Shown here piece by piece: positions 1 through 8,036 of a stretch of DNA of 64,000 nt. The DNA is from Pantoea vagans (GTDB taxonomy: Bacteria; Pseudomonadota; Gammaproteobacteria; Enterobacterales; Enterobacteriaceae), in contig NZ_CP038853.1 of the NCBI RefSeq assembly GCF_004792415.1, positions 3,596,001-3,660,000 of the forward strand, given 5' to 3'. The notes beneath the pieces are model-generated. The model was not told the origin of the DNA. It did not search any database and was given only the letters and a program-made list of their open reading frames with translations. Numbering within the stretch: position 1 is the first letter of the stretch; each line of letters starts with the position of its first letter. Position numbers and translations under genes: made by a program.

Positions 1-900
1 ACCGCTGGTTTTGATATTGATGGCTCCAGAAGACTCAATACCCGCGTTGCTGTTCAGCAACTGGCCTTTTGAATCGATGCTGATACCGTTATCACCACCC
101 GCGATGACGCCCAGATTACGCACGCCTACGCCGTTTTCCGTACTGACCAGATTAATTTTGTTGGCATACATCCCACCCAGTGCGGCCACGTCGATGCTGT
201 TTGCGCTACCCCAGCCTGATGCAGTCACGCTGCCGGTGACTTCACCCATTGCGTCGACATAGTTATTCCCAGCCACGACCTTAAGTTCGTCAACGCTGAC
301 TTTGTCATTGACCACAACAGTGCGTGACAGGATTTCCGTCGGGCTGCCGTTACTCATCTTGCCCAGCGTGATCGTACCGCCGTTAACCGAGTAGCCTGCC
401 AGCTGGTTATTCTGAACGTCCGGTTTACCGGTGGTGAGCGTCAGCTTGCTGGTGTTGATGGTGCCGCTATTCCTGATCGAAATGCCGTTCGGATTGGCGA
501 TAATCAGATGAGCTTTGTCGCCTGCAACTTCCATCATGCCATTGATGGCACTGGCATTGCGTGAGGTCACCTCATTAAGAATGACTTTAGCTGTACCGGA
601 TGTCAGATTGCTATTGCCCTGCAATTTGCCGGCCAGCGTGGTGGTGGATTCAGCAACGCTGTTATTAAAGATTATTCCTTTCTTATCAACGTTTAATTTG
701 TCGTAAACGTTATGAGAAAGCCCTTTATCGTTGGCTTTATTGATGTTGATAACCGGCACGTTATTCACTGCTGCCACAGTACCGTTATTGATACTGATCT
801 CTGCCGCGTACGAAACGGATGGCAACGTTAACATCACAGCGATAGCTACCGGATGCCACTTCATTTCACAGCGCAATATATTATTTTTTCCATTATTCAT
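1..900 (-). CDS. Two-partner secretion exoprotein, N-terminal part (filamentous haemagglutinin family)
   Basis: This is the 5' end of a large secreted adhesin or exoprotein gene; the frame is open from the ATG at 900 to the window edge (300 codons). It starts with a signal peptide (hydrophobic stretch about residues 17-32, likely cut near SYA-A at 32/33). A TPS (haemagglutination-activity) domain follows, with the hallmark NPNG motif at residues 136-139 and then INTS and LTLTTG. Such proteins are recognised in the periplasm through the TPS domain by a TpsB/FhaC pore and secreted as long beta-helices. AGAGGGA eight bases upstream supports the start at 900. The partner transporter is not in the window. 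The function of the C-terminal part (adhesin or contact-dependent toxin) cannot be judged. Confidence 0.88.
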   Translation of the reverse strand, partial: MNNGKNNILRCEMKWHPVAIAVMLTLPSVSYAAEISINNGTVAAVNNVPVININKANDKGLSHNVYDKLNVDKKGIIFNNSVAESTTTLAGKLQGNSNLTSGTAKVILNEVTSRNASAINGMMEVAGDKAHLIIANPNGISIRNSGTINTSKLTLTTGKPDVQNNQLAGYSVNGGTITLGKMSNGSPTEILSRTVVVNDKVSVDELKVVAGNNYVDAMGEVTGSVTASGWGSANSIDVAALGGMYANKINLVSTENGVGVRNLGVIAGGDNGISIDSKGQLLNSNAGIESSGAINIKTSG

Positions 901-1315
901 AGAATCATTCCCTCTGCTAAATTTGTAGCTAAAAAAATAACACTGCGGACCAGAATCAGTGATTCATCTCGTCCGGCACAACAGTCTGCATTTCTCGTCC
1001 CACCTCTTTTACGAATAAGTGGTGACGGGCAGCAGACCAGACATTTCGTCTGAATCTTATGACTTACGATGATTAATATAAAATATCGTTAACCTATTCT
1101 ATCCCGGTAATAACCCGGAGAATGAAAGTGTATAATCAGTAAGGACATCCGTAACATAATAAAGAAGAAAAAGGTATCCCTCACGCTTAAATGCACGATA
1201 TTTTTTTATGCAAATCTATGATTTAAAAGGTATTTACCGGATAAAACCTCAATCAAATAAGCGCAGACCCTGTTACCGAAATAATACTTACCCTTGTGTT
1301 GTCTAAACAAAATCC

Positions 1316-1330
1316 TGTCATTAAATGACA
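1316..1330. promoter_or_regulatory. Perfect palindrome, possible operator
   Basis: TGTCATT and AATGACA flank a single central A, giving a 15-bp perfect dyad in the AT-rich region. The arms are too short for a terminator and no T-run follows, so a protein-binding site is more likely. The binding protein is unknown. Confidence 0.35.
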
Positions 1331-1385
1331 TCAGATATAATTTAGCGCAATGGTAACAAGTTTTTTCAGATTAGCAATGCCAGTA

Positions 1386-1406
1386 AAACGATATTAAGTA
1401 TCGTTT
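1386..1406. promoter_or_regulatory. Perfect 21-bp inverted repeat, possible operator
   Basis: AAACGATA and TATCGTTT are perfectly complementary 8-base arms around TTAAG. The size and the AT-rich centre look like a site for a dimeric repressor. It lies about 490 bp upstream of the exoprotein start. The cognate regulator is not known. Confidence 0.35.
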
Positions 1407-1618
1407 AGGCATGACGGCTCGCCACACCCTGATAGAAATAGAGGAAAACCCGCAGATTACTAATACATAAAATAAAAAATAGGTCTGTATTTCCTTATTA
1501 TCGACAATTCACCTTAATTTATATAGGCATTTAACCTGATTAAACTAAGCCACAAAGATCATTTTTTTAACATTTATAAGGAGTGCCCTAAGAATAAAAG
1601 GAATCTGAAGATCGCTTA

Positions 1619-1655
1619 CTCAGGAAATTCCGGATAAATACGTTATCTTCCTGAG
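1619..1655. repeat. Inverted repeat with 8-bp arms
   Basis: CTCAGGAA (1619-1626) and TTCCTGAG (1648-1655) are perfect inverted arms separated by 21 bases. An A-rich run follows on the plus strand. No T-run follows on either strand, so it does not look like an intrinsic terminator. Its role is unknown. Confidence 0.3.
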
Positions 1656-1840
1656 CAGAAAAAATATCACTTAAGGGAGCAGCAGCTGCAGCCGTCTACC
1701 CTGTTTTTCCCGTTGCAGCTGGCTGTTAGCACCTTATTGCCGTGCGCCTGTCATCGCGAATATTACCGGACAGTCATCGTCTCTATTCTCAGCCCGGTAT
1801 TACCGATAGCGTCAGCTGAAATCCAGCAACGCGACTTTCC

Positions 1841-2026
1841 TTATTCCCATAATGACTGGCTGACAAAGCCGTTCGATACCTTAAATGGGATGCAGCGCTC
1901 ACCATGCAGCCTGTCGTACATCAGCCGATCACGGCTGTCCCTGATCCAGGCCAGATGATTAACGTTGTTCAGCGTTTCGGCCGGGTTGAAGCTTCCTTGT
2001 TTCAGGTCAAATCTGTGCGCAATAAT
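1841..2026 (-). pseudogene. Possible 3' remnant of an unidentified gene
   Basis: The minus strand is open for 61 codons from just after a TGA at 2027-2029 to a TAA at 1841-1843. There is no start codon near its beginning and no ribosome site; the first ATG is about 35 codons in. The translation is protein-like and charged, containing FNPAETLNNVNHLAW and ending GFVSQSLWE, with codon choice similar to real genes here. It begins almost exactly where the nrdD control region starts, as if the rest had been deleted. I do not recognise the family. It could be a chance open frame. Confidence 0.3.
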
Positions 2027-2035
2027 TCACAGCAA

Positions 2036-2082
2036 TCACTACATGTAGGGAATAGAATCCACCCGAACCCCATATGTAGTTA
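2036..2082 (+). promoter_or_regulatory. Tandem NrdR boxes upstream of nrdD
   Basis: Two 16-bp near-palindromes resembling the NrdR consensus (CTATATATAG core) lie at 2036-2051 (core CTACATGTAG) and 2067-2082 (core CATATGTAG). Their centres are 31 bp apart, which matches the three-helical-turn spacing known for NrdR box pairs. NrdR is the ATP/dATP-sensing repressor of ribonucleotide reductase operons. The second box ends 12 bp before the nrdD start, so binding would cover the promoter or block early elongation. Confidence 0.75.
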
Positions 2083-2094
2083 ACGGAGAGAGAA

Positions 2095-4233
2095 ATGGCG
2101 ACGGTGGTAATCAAGCGTGATGGATGCCGGACAGGCTTTGATGCGCAGCGTATTGAGCAGGCTGTCGTGGCGGCGGCACAGGCAGCAGGCGTTGACGATG
2201 CAGCCTGGTGCGCGCAGGTCGCTGAACGCGTTGCACTGCGGCTGGCCGATCGTCCTGAGGTGGCTATCCGTGAGATTCAGTGTGCAGTCGAAGAGACGCT
2301 GATGGCGGGTCCTTATCCGCAGCTGGCGCGCGCCTACATTGAATACCGCCACGATCGCGATGTCGCCCGAGATCGTCAGAGCCAGTTACACCACGCCATT
2401 CGCGGTCTGGTCGATCAGACCAACGCGGCGCTGCTGAACGAAAATGCTAACAAAGACAGCAAAGTGATCCCGACACAGCGCGATCTGCTGGCCGGGATCG
2501 TGGCGAAGCACTACGCGCAGCAGCAGATCCTGCCGCGGGATATCGTTCTGGCGCACGAGCGCGGCGAGATCCACTATCACGATCTCGACTATTCGCCCTT
2601 CTTCCCGATGTTTAACTGCATGCTGATCGATCTGAAAGGCATGCTGACTAACGGCTTCAAAATGGGCAACGCTGAGATCGAGCCGCCTAAATCGATCGCT
2701 ACCGCCACTGCTGTGACGGCGCAGATCATCGCCCAGGTCGCCAGCCACATTTATGGCGGCACCACCATTAATCGCATTGATGAAGTGCTGGCCCCGTTTG
2801 TTGAGCAGAGCTATGCCCGGCATCTGACGATCGCTGAGCAGTGGCACATCCCACAGGCTGAACAGTATGCACGCCAGCGTACGGAGAAAGAGTGCTACGA
2901 CGCCTTTCAGTCGCTGGAGTATGAGGTTAATACCCTGCACACCGCCAACGGCCAGACGCCGTTTGTCACCTTTGGTTTTGGTCTGGGGACGGACTGGGCG
3001 GCGCGGCTGATTCAGCAGTCGATTCTGCGTAACCGGCTGGCCGGACTGGGCAAAAATCGTAAAACCGCGGTGTTCCCAAAACTGGTGTTCAGCATTCGCG
3101 AAGGCGTTAACCGCCGGGCGGGCGACGTGAATTACGACATCAAGCAGCTGGCGCTGGAGTGTGCCAGCAAGCGGATGTATCCCGACATCCTAAATTACGA
3201 TCAGGTGGTGAAAGTCACCGGCTCGTTCAAAACGCCCATGGGCTGCCGCAGCTTCCTGGGCGTTTATGAAGAGAATGGCGAGCAGATCCATGAGGGCCGC
3301 AACAACATCGGCGTGATCAGCCTGAACCTGCCGCGCATTGCGCTGGAGGCAGCTGGAGATGAAGCACGCTTCTGGACGTTGCTTGATGCCCGCCTGCTGC
3401 TGGCTAAGCGGGCGCTGATGACGCGGGTGGCGCGGCTGGAGAAGACCAAAGCGCGCGTTGCGCCCATCCTTTATATGGAAGGGGCCTGCGGCGTCCGGCT
3501 GAATGCCGATGATGAAGTAGGACCTATTTTCCGCAATGGCCGTGCGTCGCTGTCGCTGGGTTACATCGGCCTGCACGAAACCCTGAATGCGCTCAGCGGC
3601 GGCCACCAGCACCCTTACGATGACGCGGCACTGCGCGCCAAAGGCGTAGAGATCATTGCGTACCTGCGCGCCGCCACCGACCGCTGGAAAGCGGAAACAG
3701 GCTACGGCTTCAGCCTTTACAGCACGCCGAGTGAGAATCTGTGTGACCGCTTCTGCCGACTGGATGCGGCGCAGTTTGGCGTGGTGCCGGGCGTTACCGA
3801 CAAGGGTTATTACACCAACAGCTTCCATCTCGACGTCGAGAAGAAGGTGAATCCTTACGATAAAATCGACTTTGAAGCGCCCTATCCGCCGCTGGCGAAT
3901 GGCGGATTCATCTGTTACGGCGAATACCCGAACGTACAGCACAACCTTAAAGCGCTTGAGGATGTCTGGGATTACAGCTACGACCGCGTCCCCTATTACG
4001 GTACCAATACGCCGATTGATGAGTGCTACGAGTGCGGCTTCAACGGCGAGTTTACCTGTACCAGCCGTGGCTTTACCTGTCCGAACTGCGGCAATCACGA
4101 TCCGGCTCGCGTCTCTGTGACACGGCGGGTCTGTGGCTATCTGGGCAGCCCGGATGCGCGACCTTTTAACGCCGGTAAGCAGCAGGAAGTGCAGCGTCGG
4201 GTGAAACATCTGGCCGAAGGGCCGCTGGGATGA
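2095..4233 (+). CDS. nrdD: Anaerobic (class III) ribonucleoside-triphosphate reductase
   Basis: NrdD reduces ribonucleoside triphosphates to deoxyribonucleotides without oxygen, using a glycyl radical. The protein is 712 residues, the same as E. coli NrdD. An N-terminal ATP-cone (about 1-90) is the allosteric domain and the glycyl-radical barrel follows. The C-terminal zinc cysteines are Cys644, Cys647, Cys662 and Cys665, and the radical Gly681 sits in RRVCGYLG. The ATG at 2095 follows the ribosome site GGAGAG. It overlaps nrdG as TGATG, so the reductase and its activase are translationally coupled. The NrdR box pair upstream indicates control by dNTP status; I did not find a clear FNR site. 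Confidence 0.98.
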   Translation: MATVVIKRDGCRTGFDAQRIEQAVVAAAQAAGVDDAAWCAQVAERVALRLADRPEVAIREIQCAVEETLMAGPYPQLARAYIEYRHDRDVARDRQSQLHHAIRGLVDQTNAALLNENANKDSKVIPTQRDLLAGIVAKHYAQQQILPRDIVLAHERGEIHYHDLDYSPFFPMFNCMLIDLKGMLTNGFKMGNAEIEPPKSIATATAVTAQIIAQVASHIYGGTTINRIDEVLAPFVEQSYARHLTIAEQWHIPQAEQYARQRTEKECYDAFQSLEYEVNTLHTANGQTPFVTFGFGLGTDWAARLIQQSILRNRLAGLGKNRKTAVFPKLVFSIREGVNRRAGDVNYDIKQLALECASKRMYPDILNYDQVVKVTGSFKTPMGCRSFLGVYEENGEQIHEGRNNIGVISLNLPRIALEAAGDEARFWTLLDARLLLAKRALMTRVARLEKTKARVAPILYMEGACGVRLNADDEVGPIFRNGRASLSLGYIGLHETLNALSGGHQHPYDDAALRAKGVEIIAYLRAATDRWKAETGYGFSLYSTPSENLCDRFCRLDAAQFGVVPGVTDKGYYTNSFHLDVEKKVNPYDKIDFEAPYPPLANGGFICYGEYPNVQHNLKALEDVWDYSYDRVPYYGTNTPIDECYECGFNGEFTCTSRGFTCPNCGNHDPARVSVTRRVCGYLGSPDARPFNAGKQQEVQRRVKHLAEGPLG

Positions 4234-4697
4234 TGCATATTCACCGCTACTACGATGTGGATATCGTGAATGGCCCCGGCACCCGCTGCACGCTATTTGT
4301 CGCCGGTTGCGAACATCAGTGTCGCGGCTGCTACAACCAGAGTACGTGGCGCACTGACTCCGGCGTGCCCTTTACGCTGGCGATGGAGGAGCAACTGCTG
4401 GCGGATTTGCAGGACACACGCATTCCGCGCCAGGGCTTGTCACTGAGCGGTGGCGATCCCCTTCATCCGCATAACGTGCCGCACATTCGCCGGCTGGTGA
4501 AACGGGTACGACAGACATGTCCCGGTAAAGATATCTGGCTCTGGACCGGCTATCGCATGCAGGAGCTGAATGCGGCACAGCGTGCCGTGCTGGACTATCT
4601 CGACGTGCTGATCGATGGCCGCTTTGTTGAAGAGGAAAAGGATGCCACGCTGCAATGGCGCGGCAGCCGAAATCAGATCGTCTGGCAGTTACGCTGA
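4233..4697 (+). CDS. nrdG: Anaerobic ribonucleotide reductase activating protein (radical SAM)
   Basis: NrdG uses S-adenosylmethionine and a 4Fe-4S cluster to put the glycyl radical on NrdD. The cluster motif CX3CX2C is Cys26, Cys30 and Cys33 (GCEHQCRGCYNQ), followed by the SLSGGDPL glycine-rich SAM-binding segment. Two ATGs lie in tandem at 4230 and 4233; the second gives 154 residues and aligns with the E. coli start. Its 3' end overlaps the convergent gene at 4689 by nine bases. Confidence 0.97.
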   Translation: MHIHRYYDVDIVNGPGTRCTLFVAGCEHQCRGCYNQSTWRTDSGVPFTLAMEEQLLADLQDTRIPRQGLSLSGGDPLHPHNVPHIRRLVKRVRQTCPGKDIWLWTGYRMQELNAAQRAVLDYLDVLIDGRFVEEEKDATLQWRGSRNQIVWQLR

Positions 4698-5324
4698 ATG
4701 ACGCGGGATATCTCCCGACTCAATGATGCTGACGCTCTCACCACCTGGCGTGAATGCCTGCTGATGCAGACAACGTGCCACGTCGCGTGCGTGAACCGCC
4801 CGCCAGTTGCCCGGCAGCAGCGAAAACAGCGGTCCCGCCAGGCTTTCGCCCTGACGTTTCTGCGCGCGATCCCCCAGCAGCAGTGAAGGCCGCACCAGCG
4901 TCAGGCGCGGCCAGCCCTGATGGCGCAGCGCATTCTCCATTTCGCCTTTGACGCGATTGTACAAAAACGGTGAGTGACGGCTGGCACCGTGCGCGCTGAC
5001 CACCAGCATCTGCTTCGCACCCAGACGTAATCCGCATAACCCGCTGTCCACCACCAGCGTGTAATCGACATGAATAAAGGCCTGCTTGCTGCCCGCCTGC
5101 TTACGTGTGGTGCCCAGGCAGCAGAACACCGTATCCAGCGAACTCTGCAGCGGCCCCAGCACATCGGTGAGATCGGCCTCTACCGGATTCACCACTTTGT
5201 GCATTACGGGCAGTGGCCGGCGGGTGGGCGCGATGATCTCATCAACACGCGGATCCTCAATCAGTAAGCGCAGCAGATGCGACCCGACTAAGCCGGTGGC
5301 ACCGGTCAGTAATACGCGATTCAT
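4689..5324 (-). CDS. NAD(P)-binding Rossmann-fold protein (atypical SDR, TIP30-like)
   Basis: A 211-residue protein with an N-terminal nucleotide-binding loop GATGLVGSHLL (residues 8-18) typical of atypical short-chain dehydrogenases of the NAD(P)H-binding, HTATIP2/TIP30-like group. A segment FCCLGTT follows, then a YNRVKGEMENAL segment at the position of the YxxxK motif, so the catalytic pair appears intact. These proteins are annotated as oxidoreductases or semialdehyde-dehydrogenase-like proteins of unknown substrate. It is a single-gene unit divergent from yhbO and convergent with nrdG. The physiological role is unknown. Confidence 0.8.
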   Translation of the reverse strand: MNRVLLTGATGLVGSHLLRLLIEDPRVDEIIAPTRRPLPVMHKVVNPVEADLTDVLGPLQSSLDTVFCCLGTTRKQAGSKQAFIHVDYTLVVDSGLCGLRLGAKQMLVVSAHGASRHSPFLYNRVKGEMENALRHQGWPRLTLVRPSLLLGDRAQKRQGESLAGPLFSLLPGNWRAVHARDVARCLHQQAFTPGGESVSIIESGDIPRHSA

Positions 5325-5470
5325 CTCAGATTCGTCCTTATTTCACTGCTGACAGCTTAAAAGATAGCTGATCTTAACGGGCTGGCTTGCGTTCTCACGC
5401 TCAGCGACCAGGCTTACAACGTTATCCGGATAGCGCGCCTCGCGCTCCACAAATTTAAGGAGGAAAAAAG

Positions 5471-5992
5471 ATGAGCAAGAAAGTTGCGGTTTTGATTACC
5501 GATGAATTTGAAGACTCAGAATTTACCTCACCCGCGGAAGCCTACAAAGGCGCTGGTTTTGAGGTGGTGACCATTGAGAAACAGGCCGGTAATGTCGTTA
5601 AAGGCAAGAAAGGCGAAGCGGAAGTAACCATCGACCGCAGCATTGATGATGTCAGCCCGGCGGAATTTGACGCCCTGCTGCTGCCAGGCGGCCACTCGCC
5701 TGACGCGCTGCGCGGCGACGATCGTTTTGTTGCCTTTACCAAAGAATTTGTCGCCAGCGGCAAACCGATCTTTGCTATCTGCCACGGTCCACAGCTGCTG
5801 ATTAGCGCGAACGGCGTGCGCGGTCGCAAGATGACTACCGTTAAAGCCGTTGCCATTGACCTGATCAATGCCGGTGCTGACTTCCATGATAAGGAAGTGG
5901 TCGTGGACGGCGATAAGCTGGTCACCAGCCGGACGCCGGACGATTTACCGGCCTTTAACCGTGAATCCCTGCGGATCCTCGAAGCGCTGTAA
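5471..5992 (+). CDS. yhbO: DJ-1/PfpI superfamily stress protein YhbO
   Basis: A 173-residue cytoplasmic DJ-1/PfpI protein, essentially the length of E. coli YhbO, which protects against oxidative, heat, UV and acid stress and is described as a glyoxalase/deglycase. The nucleophile Cys104 lies in AICHGPQLL, with Glu16 of the EDSEF segment at the expected position beside it. AAGGAGG lies just upstream of the ATG. It starts the stretch of synteny with the E. coli yhbO-yhbW region. Confidence 0.95.
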   Translation: MSKKVAVLITDEFEDSEFTSPAEAYKGAGFEVVTIEKQAGNVVKGKKGEAEVTIDRSIDDVSPAEFDALLLPGGHSPDALRGDDRFVAFTKEFVASGKPIFAICHGPQLLISANGVRGRKMTTVKAVAIDLINAGADFHDKEVVVDGDKLVTSRTPDDLPAFNRESLRILEAL

Positions 5993-6027
5993 ATCCGCCA
6001 CGCCCTTTTCTGCTGAAAGGGGCGTGT

Positions 6028-6808
<781 letters not shown>

Positions 6809-6825
<17 letters not shown>

Positions 6826-7315
6826 AAGGTTCGGCGTAGTCGATCTGCCCTTCCGTGCCGTCAAAAGCATTGTCCGCCAGACGGTAGACCTGGAACGTTG
6901 CCTCAGTTCCCGGCCAGTCACTGCGCAGGCCATGGCGTGCAGCCGGTTCAAAACCAAACCGGCTGAACAGCGCCGGATCGCCCAGCACCACAACCGCGCT
7001 GTAGCCAAATTCATTGAGCGTATCCAGCCCCTCATAAATCAGCTTGCTGGCAATGCCCTGACCGCGCAGCGTCTCATCAATGGCCAGCGGTGCCAGCGCC
7101 ACCCAGCCGCGATCTTCACCCTGAACGCTGACCGGACTGAATGCGGCATAACCCAGCACCTGTCCCTCATCATCCGTGGCGACCACGCCTAAGGTCAGCA
7201 GGCCATCTTCACGCAGCGCCTGTGTCAGTTCCGCCTCGGCTGAACGGCTGAAGCAGCGTCTGAGCAGCGCGTCGATGCCTGCAGCATCAACACCAATTTC
7301 GCTACGAATCAACAT
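6809..7315 (-). CDS. yhbS: GNAT-family N-acetyltransferase YhbS
   Basis: A 168-residue GCN5-related acetyltransferase, the length of E. coli YhbS. The acetyl-CoA pyrophosphate-binding segment ([11 protein letters not shown], about residues 83-93) follows the VALAPLAI strand, and a [15 protein letters not shown] segment typical of this subgroup follows. The acceptor substrate is unknown. It overlaps ubiT by seven bases and is the downstream gene of a ubiT-yhbS unit. Confidence 0.92.
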
Positions 7316-7833
7316 GCGGCACCCGCGCGCGCCTGTGTGGCCTTCGCGTCCTGTTTCATGCCGGCGTCGACAAATGCCGCCATCTGCTCAATAGCCGTGC
7401 GTAACGCGGTGGGCATAGCCTCGGGTTCAATAGCATCCATTACGTTCTTCACCTCAAGTCCCAGTTCTGTGTCACCTTCAATCACCAGACGGCGTTGAAA
7501 GAACAGCATGTCGGGATCTGCTTTACGTGCTGCCACCAGCAACAGATCATTGGCATTGCCCCGAAACCAGACATCCGCTTCGGACTGTTGCAATACCGCC
7601 AGTCGGCCATCCTGCAGCGTGGTTATCCATTGCAGATTGAGATCGGCAATCCCGATACCCAGCAGGCGACCGTTCAGAAAGTCTAACTCACCTTCAGCCA
7701 AAGCATGGCGAAATTGCCAGTTTAAGAGTTGTTGCAGCAGCAACTTTTTGACCAAGAATGGGGTGAGCGCTACGGGTAACCCTAAGATTTTTGGACCCTT
7801 TTTTACAAAATGGGCATGTATCCGCTCTAACAC
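7309..7833 (-). CDS. ubiT: Ubiquinone biosynthesis accessory factor UbiT (SCP2 domain)
   Basis: UbiT is an SCP2-type lipid-binding factor needed for ubiquinone synthesis without oxygen, together with UbiU and UbiV. I choose the GTG at 7833: AGGGAG lies eight bases upstream and the resulting 174 residues equal the E. coli length, with the family signature FFQRRLVIEGDTELGL intact. An upstream in-frame GTG at 7842 would abut the ribosome site. The gene diverges from ubiUV across about 200 bp carrying an inverted repeat. Confidence 0.94.
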   Translation of the reverse strand: MLERIHAHFVKKGPKILGLPVALTPFLVKKLLLQQLLNWQFRHALAEGELDFLNGRLLGIGIADLNLQWITTLQDGRLAVLQQSEADVWFRGNANDLLLVAARKADPDMLFFQRRLVIEGDTELGLEVKNVMDAIEPEAMPTALRTAIEQMAAFVDAGMKQDAKATQARAGAAC

Positions 7834-7890
7834 TTTCGTCACTCCCTTTAGAAAATTTTACGTATATTGCCATATCCTTTTCTGCGCGCC

Positions 7891-7951
7891 TCATCCGGGA
7901 TCAATAAAAAACGCGGCTATAGAGGGAAAAAAGCGCCGCCAGGCCGGATGA
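7891..7951. repeat. Spaced inverted repeat between ubiT and ubiU
   Basis: TCATCCGG (7891-7898) and CCGGATGA (7944-7951) are perfect 8-base inverted arms 53 bp apart (about five helical turns) in the divergent control region. This could be a paired regulator site or a degenerate REP-like element. No canonical FNR site (TTGAT-N4-ATCAA) is evident here, although these genes are FNR-controlled in E. coli. Confidence 0.3.
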
Positions 7952-8036
7952 ACTGGAATTTCACTGCCCCAAATCAACACGCTCGCCGGACCAGATGCCT
8001 AGACTCGACGCCCATCGCATGTTGAGAGGAACACCT

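Larger units (their letters stand above)
901..1840. other. AT-rich intergenic region upstream of the exoprotein
   Basis: About 940 bases with no convincing gene. The stretch is visibly AT-rich compared with its neighbours, and short open frames on either strand lack ribosome sites and family resemblance. It holds three inverted repeats, listed separately, and presumably the promoter and regulatory region of the minus-strand exoprotein gene. AT-rich upstream DNA of this kind is a common target of H-NS silencing; that is inference. Confidence 0.6.

Noticed and set aside
853-1053. Plus-strand ORFs over the start of the exoprotein gene
   Set aside because: They lie antisense to the signal-peptide region and upstream DNA of a clear gene and have no supporting features.
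1713-1958. Plus-strand 81-codon ORF in the left intergenic region
   Set aside because: No ribosome site, no recognisable domain, and the opposite strand holds a more protein-like frame over the same bases.
3190-4209. Minus-strand ORF of 339 codons antisense to nrdD
   Set aside because: nrdD on the other strand is full length with every catalytic residue; the antisense frame has no family resemblance.
7843-8036. FNR site upstream of ubiUV
   Set aside because: ATCAA half-sites occur at 7900 and 7972 but neither has an acceptable partner half at the right spacing.
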